Below, in pieces: positions 4,721 through 6,552 of a DNA stretch of 6,552 nt; the stretch's first letter is position 1, and every line of letters starts with the position of its first letter. A model generated the notes under the pieces. That model had not been told where the DNA came from and did no database searches. It was given only the letters and a program-made list of their open reading frames with translations. The DNA comes from Oscillospiraceae bacterium (lineage in GTDB: Bacteria > Bacillota > Clostridia > Oscillospirales > Oscillospiraceae). Position numbers and translations under genes: made by a program. Where the stretch lies: NCBI GenBank assembly GCA_902767395.1, contig CACXHI010000050.1, positions 1-6,552 of the forward strand, given 5' to 3'.

Positions 4721-5819
4721 CGAAGCCCTCCGCGCTGACACTGACAGCGCGATCGGCTGCCTCGACGGGAGCGTTGGACGCGGCGGGACGCGCGACCGCT
4801 TCCTGCAGCTTGGCGCGCACCTGCGCTTCGACCTGCTCCGCAATTTCCGGATTGTTGATCAGATAGGCCTTCACACTGTCCTTGCCCTGTCCGATGCGTT
4901 CGCCGTTCATGGAGAACCACGAGCCGGCCTTCTGAATCACGTCAAATTCCACCGCCATATCCACCAGCTCGCCCCACTTGGAGATGCCTTCTCCGAACAT
5001 GATGTCGAATTCCGCCTGTCGGAACGGAGGGGCGACCTTATTCTTGACGACTTTCACGCGAACGTGGTTGCCAACCACGTTGCCACCCTCTTTGATACCC
5101 TCCACGCGGCGGACGTCCAGACGGACGGAGGCGTAGAATTTCAGGGCATTGCCTCCGGTGGTGGTCTCGGGGTTGCCGTACATGACGCCGATCTTCATGC
5201 GCAGCTGGTTGATAAAGATGACAACGCAATTGGTCTTGGCAATCGTACCGGCCAGCTTGCGAAGGGCCTGCGACATGAGCCGGGCCTGAAGGCCGACGAA
5301 GGTATCCCCCATTTCGCCCTCGATCTCCTGCCGGGGGACAAGGGCCGCCACGGAGTCCACCACCACCGCGTCCACCGCCCCGGAGCGCACCAGCGCGTCG
5401 GTAATCTCCAACGCCTGATCGCCGGTGTCCGGCTGAGAGACCAGCATGGAGTCGATATCGACGCCAATGGCCTTGGCATAGACCGGGTCCAGCGCGTGCT
5501 CTGCGTCCACGAAAGCCACCTCGCCGCCCATCTTCTGTGCCTGTGCCAGAATATGCAGGGCAAGCGTCGTCTTGCCCGAGGATTCGGGGCCGTAAATCTC
5601 GATGATTCTGCCCTTCGGAACGCCGCCCACGCCGAGCGCGGCGTCGAGGGCGAGAGAGCCGGTTGGAATTGCTTCGATATTCAGGGCAGGCCGGTCGCCC
5701 ATACGCATGACAGCCCCCTTGCCGAAGCTTTTCTCGATCTGCTTAAGGGCGGTCTCCAATGCCTTTTTCTTATCCGTCGCCGGGGTCGGCGCTTCATAGG
5801 TGGGTTTTTTGGTTGCCAT
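4707..5819 (-). CDS. recA: Recombinase RecA
   Basis: ATP-dependent DNA strand-exchange protein and coprotease for LexA self-cleavage, central to recombinational repair and the SOS response. The 370-residue product is full length and highly typical: Walker A GPESSGKT at residues 77-84, Walker B VVVDS near 152-156, the catalytic region FVDAEHALDP around 103-112, and loop L2 with FINQLRMKIGVMYGNPETTT (about 202-221). An Ala/Val-rich linker ends in the acidic tail EGFDDDL. ATG 5819 is preceded by AGAGGT about 9 bases upstream. A TAGAAT -10-like box at 5859-5854 and an inverted repeat at 5835-5852 lie in the 70-base gap after prmC. No intrinsic terminator is seen there, so read-through from prmC is also likely. 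The end overlaps the next gene by 14 bases. Confidence 0.98.
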   Translation of the reverse strand: MATKKPTYEAPTPATDKKKALETALKQIEKSFGKGAVMRMGDRPALNIEAIPTGSLALDAALGVGGVPKGRIIEIYGPESSGKTTLALHILAQAQKMGGEVAFVDAEHALDPVYAKAIGVDIDSMLVSQPDTGDQALEITDALVRSGAVDAVVVDSVAALVPRQEIEGEMGDTFVGLQARLMSQALRKLAGTIAKTNCVVIFINQLRMKIGVMYGNPETTTGGNALKFYASVRLDVRRVEGIKEGGNVVGNHVRVKVVKNKVAPPFRQAEFDIMFGEGISKWGELVDMAVEFDVIQKAGSWFSMNGERIGQGKDSVKAYLINNPEIAEQVEAQVRAKLQEAVARPAASNAPVEAADRAVSVSAEGFDDDL

Positions 5820-5834
5820 GTTTATCTTACCTCT

Positions 5835-5859
5835 CTTGTAATTTGATACAAGTATTCTA
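5835..5859 (-). promoter_or_regulatory. Possible recA promoter -10 with overlapping inverted repeat
   Basis: On the minus strand TAGAAT (5859-5854) could be a -10 box; the matching -35 position holds TTTTTA, a poor match, so the promoter is weak or needs help. The perfect inverted repeat CTTGTA-6-TACAAG (5835-5852) would cover the predicted start point near 5847, a classic repressor site position. It does not match the common Gram-positive LexA box (GAAC-4-GTTC). Whether it is an operator or an RNA hairpin in the leader cannot be decided by eye. Confidence 0.4.
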
Positions 5860-5889
5860 CATGATCTACGTTCCTATAAAAAGGACACT

Positions 5890-6552
5890 TTACTGATTTC
5901 CGGCCTCTTCTCCGTACTGCGCAAGCACAGCCCGTGTGATGCCTGAGCTGTCTGCGCGCCATTCGAGGATCCGGTAATCCGCCTGCTCCAGCAGAGCGCC
6001 GACCGCCGCATCCTGCCCCATGCCGAACTCCAGCGCAAGCGCCCCGCCGGGACGAAGCGACCCGGTGAAATTCTGCAAAATGGCGCGATAGAAGTTCAAT
6101 CCGTCTTCTCCGCCGTGCAGTGCAAGGTGGGGCTCATAATCCCTGACCGACGGATCGAGCTGTTCCATCTCCGCAGTGGTCACATAGGGCGGGTTGGAAA
6201 CGATCAGGTCGAATTTCCCGAGAAACGGCATGGCCGGCTTGGTGACGTCCACCTGAACGCAGGACACCCGTCCGCCCAGATGAAGGTCCGCAACGTTTTT
6301 CTTCGCCACACGCAGCGCGTCGGGCGAAACGTCGGAGAGCGTCACCTTGGCGTCCTTCACGCGGCGGGCCACTGCCAGCCCGATGCAGCCGGAGCCTGTG
6401 CAGAGATCCAGAACCCGGGGATTCTGCGGCAGGAACAGGGCCTTTTTGATTGCAAGCTCCGCCACCGCCATCGTGTCGTCCCGGGGGATCAGCACGTCCG
6501 GCGTCACGGTGAGCGTCATGTCGAGGAAATCCCACTGCCCGAGTATGTAGGC
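5890..6552 (-). CDS. prmC: Peptide chain release factor N5-glutamine methyltransferase, C-terminal part
   Basis: Methylates the glutamine of the GGQ motif in release factors RF1 and RF2, using S-adenosylmethionine, to support efficient termination. The reading frame is open to the right edge: 220 residues are present and start AYILGQWDFLD, so the N-terminal helical domain (roughly 60 residues) is missing. The visible part has TPDVLIPRDDT (the family IPRPxTE region), the SAM-binding motif VLDLCTGSGCIGLA, and the catalytic NPPY in LIVSNPPYVTT. DPSVRDYEPHLALHGGEDGL, the family-typical EP-x-ALxGGxDG region, follows. An internal ATG at 6519 should not be used as the start because homology continues upstream of it. 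prmC is often next to prfA, which would be expected just off the window. It ends 70 bases before recA. Confidence 0.95.
   Translation of the reverse strand, partial: AYILGQWDFLDMTLTVTPDVLIPRDDTMAVAELAIKKALFLPQNPRVLDLCTGSGCIGLAVARRVKDAKVTLSDVSPDALRVAKKNVADLHLGGRVSCVQVDVTKPAMPFLGKFDLIVSNPPYVTTAEMEQLDPSVRDYEPHLALHGGEDGLNFYRAILQNFTGSLRPGGALALEFGMGQDAAVGALLEQADYRILEWRADSSGITRAVLAQYGEEAGNQ

Noticed and set aside
5064..5846. Long plus-strand open frame (260 codons) antisense to recA
   Set aside because: It is the complement of high-GC recA codons, has no ribosome site of note, and gives a His/Gly/Arg-rich product; recA is unmistakable on the other strand.
5853..5880. LexA box upstream of recA based on GAAC near 5869-5872
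   Set aside because: Only one half (GAAC) is present; the expected GTTC partner four bases away is missing.
1..6552. tRNA genes, rRNA, CRISPR array or insertion sequence
   Set aside because: No cloverleaf-like sequence, regularly spaced repeats, transposase motifs or terminal inverted repeats with target duplications were found on reading both strands.

Overview
The window looks like a chromosomal segment from a fairly GC-rich member of the Clostridia (Bacillota), most likely an Oscillospiraceae/Ruminococcaceae-type gut bacterium. The signs are AGGAGG-like ribosome binding sites, a T-box leader in front of an aminoacyl-tRNA synthetase gene, sigma-A-type promoters, and the gene order recA-recX-rimO-pgsA. 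The species cannot be named from the sequence alone.

Layout: almost everything is on the minus strand. From the right edge leftwards it runs prmC (5' end off the window), recA, an unrecognised 224-residue gene, recX, rimO, pgsA and a YbgC/FadM-type acyl-CoA thioesterase. Gaps of 70 bp or less and several overlaps suggest one long transcription unit (about 6552 to 1150), with a possible extra promoter in front of recA. It combines release-factor methylation, recombination and SOS functions, ribosomal protein S12 modification and membrane phospholipid synthesis.

An AT-richer island follows (about 577 to 1142). It holds a small Cro/C1-type HTH regulator on the plus strand and a divergent 73-codon gene on the minus strand. 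Their promoters overlap at the -35 boxes, and three GGTAT-type half-sites lie among them. A hairpin at 1104-1141 separates the regulator from the converging thioesterase gene.

At the left edge is the 5' end of cysS (cysteinyl-tRNA synthetase), with a complete control region: a TTGACA-17-TACAAT promoter, a T-box leader whose specifier loop displays UGC (Cys), the conserved TGGAACCGCG motif, and an intrinsic terminator before the start codon.

The two parts not explained by ordinary housekeeping are the unknown lower-GC gene wedged between recA and recX, and the small divergent HTH cassette. No tRNA, rRNA, CRISPR array, insertion sequence or phage structural gene is visible.
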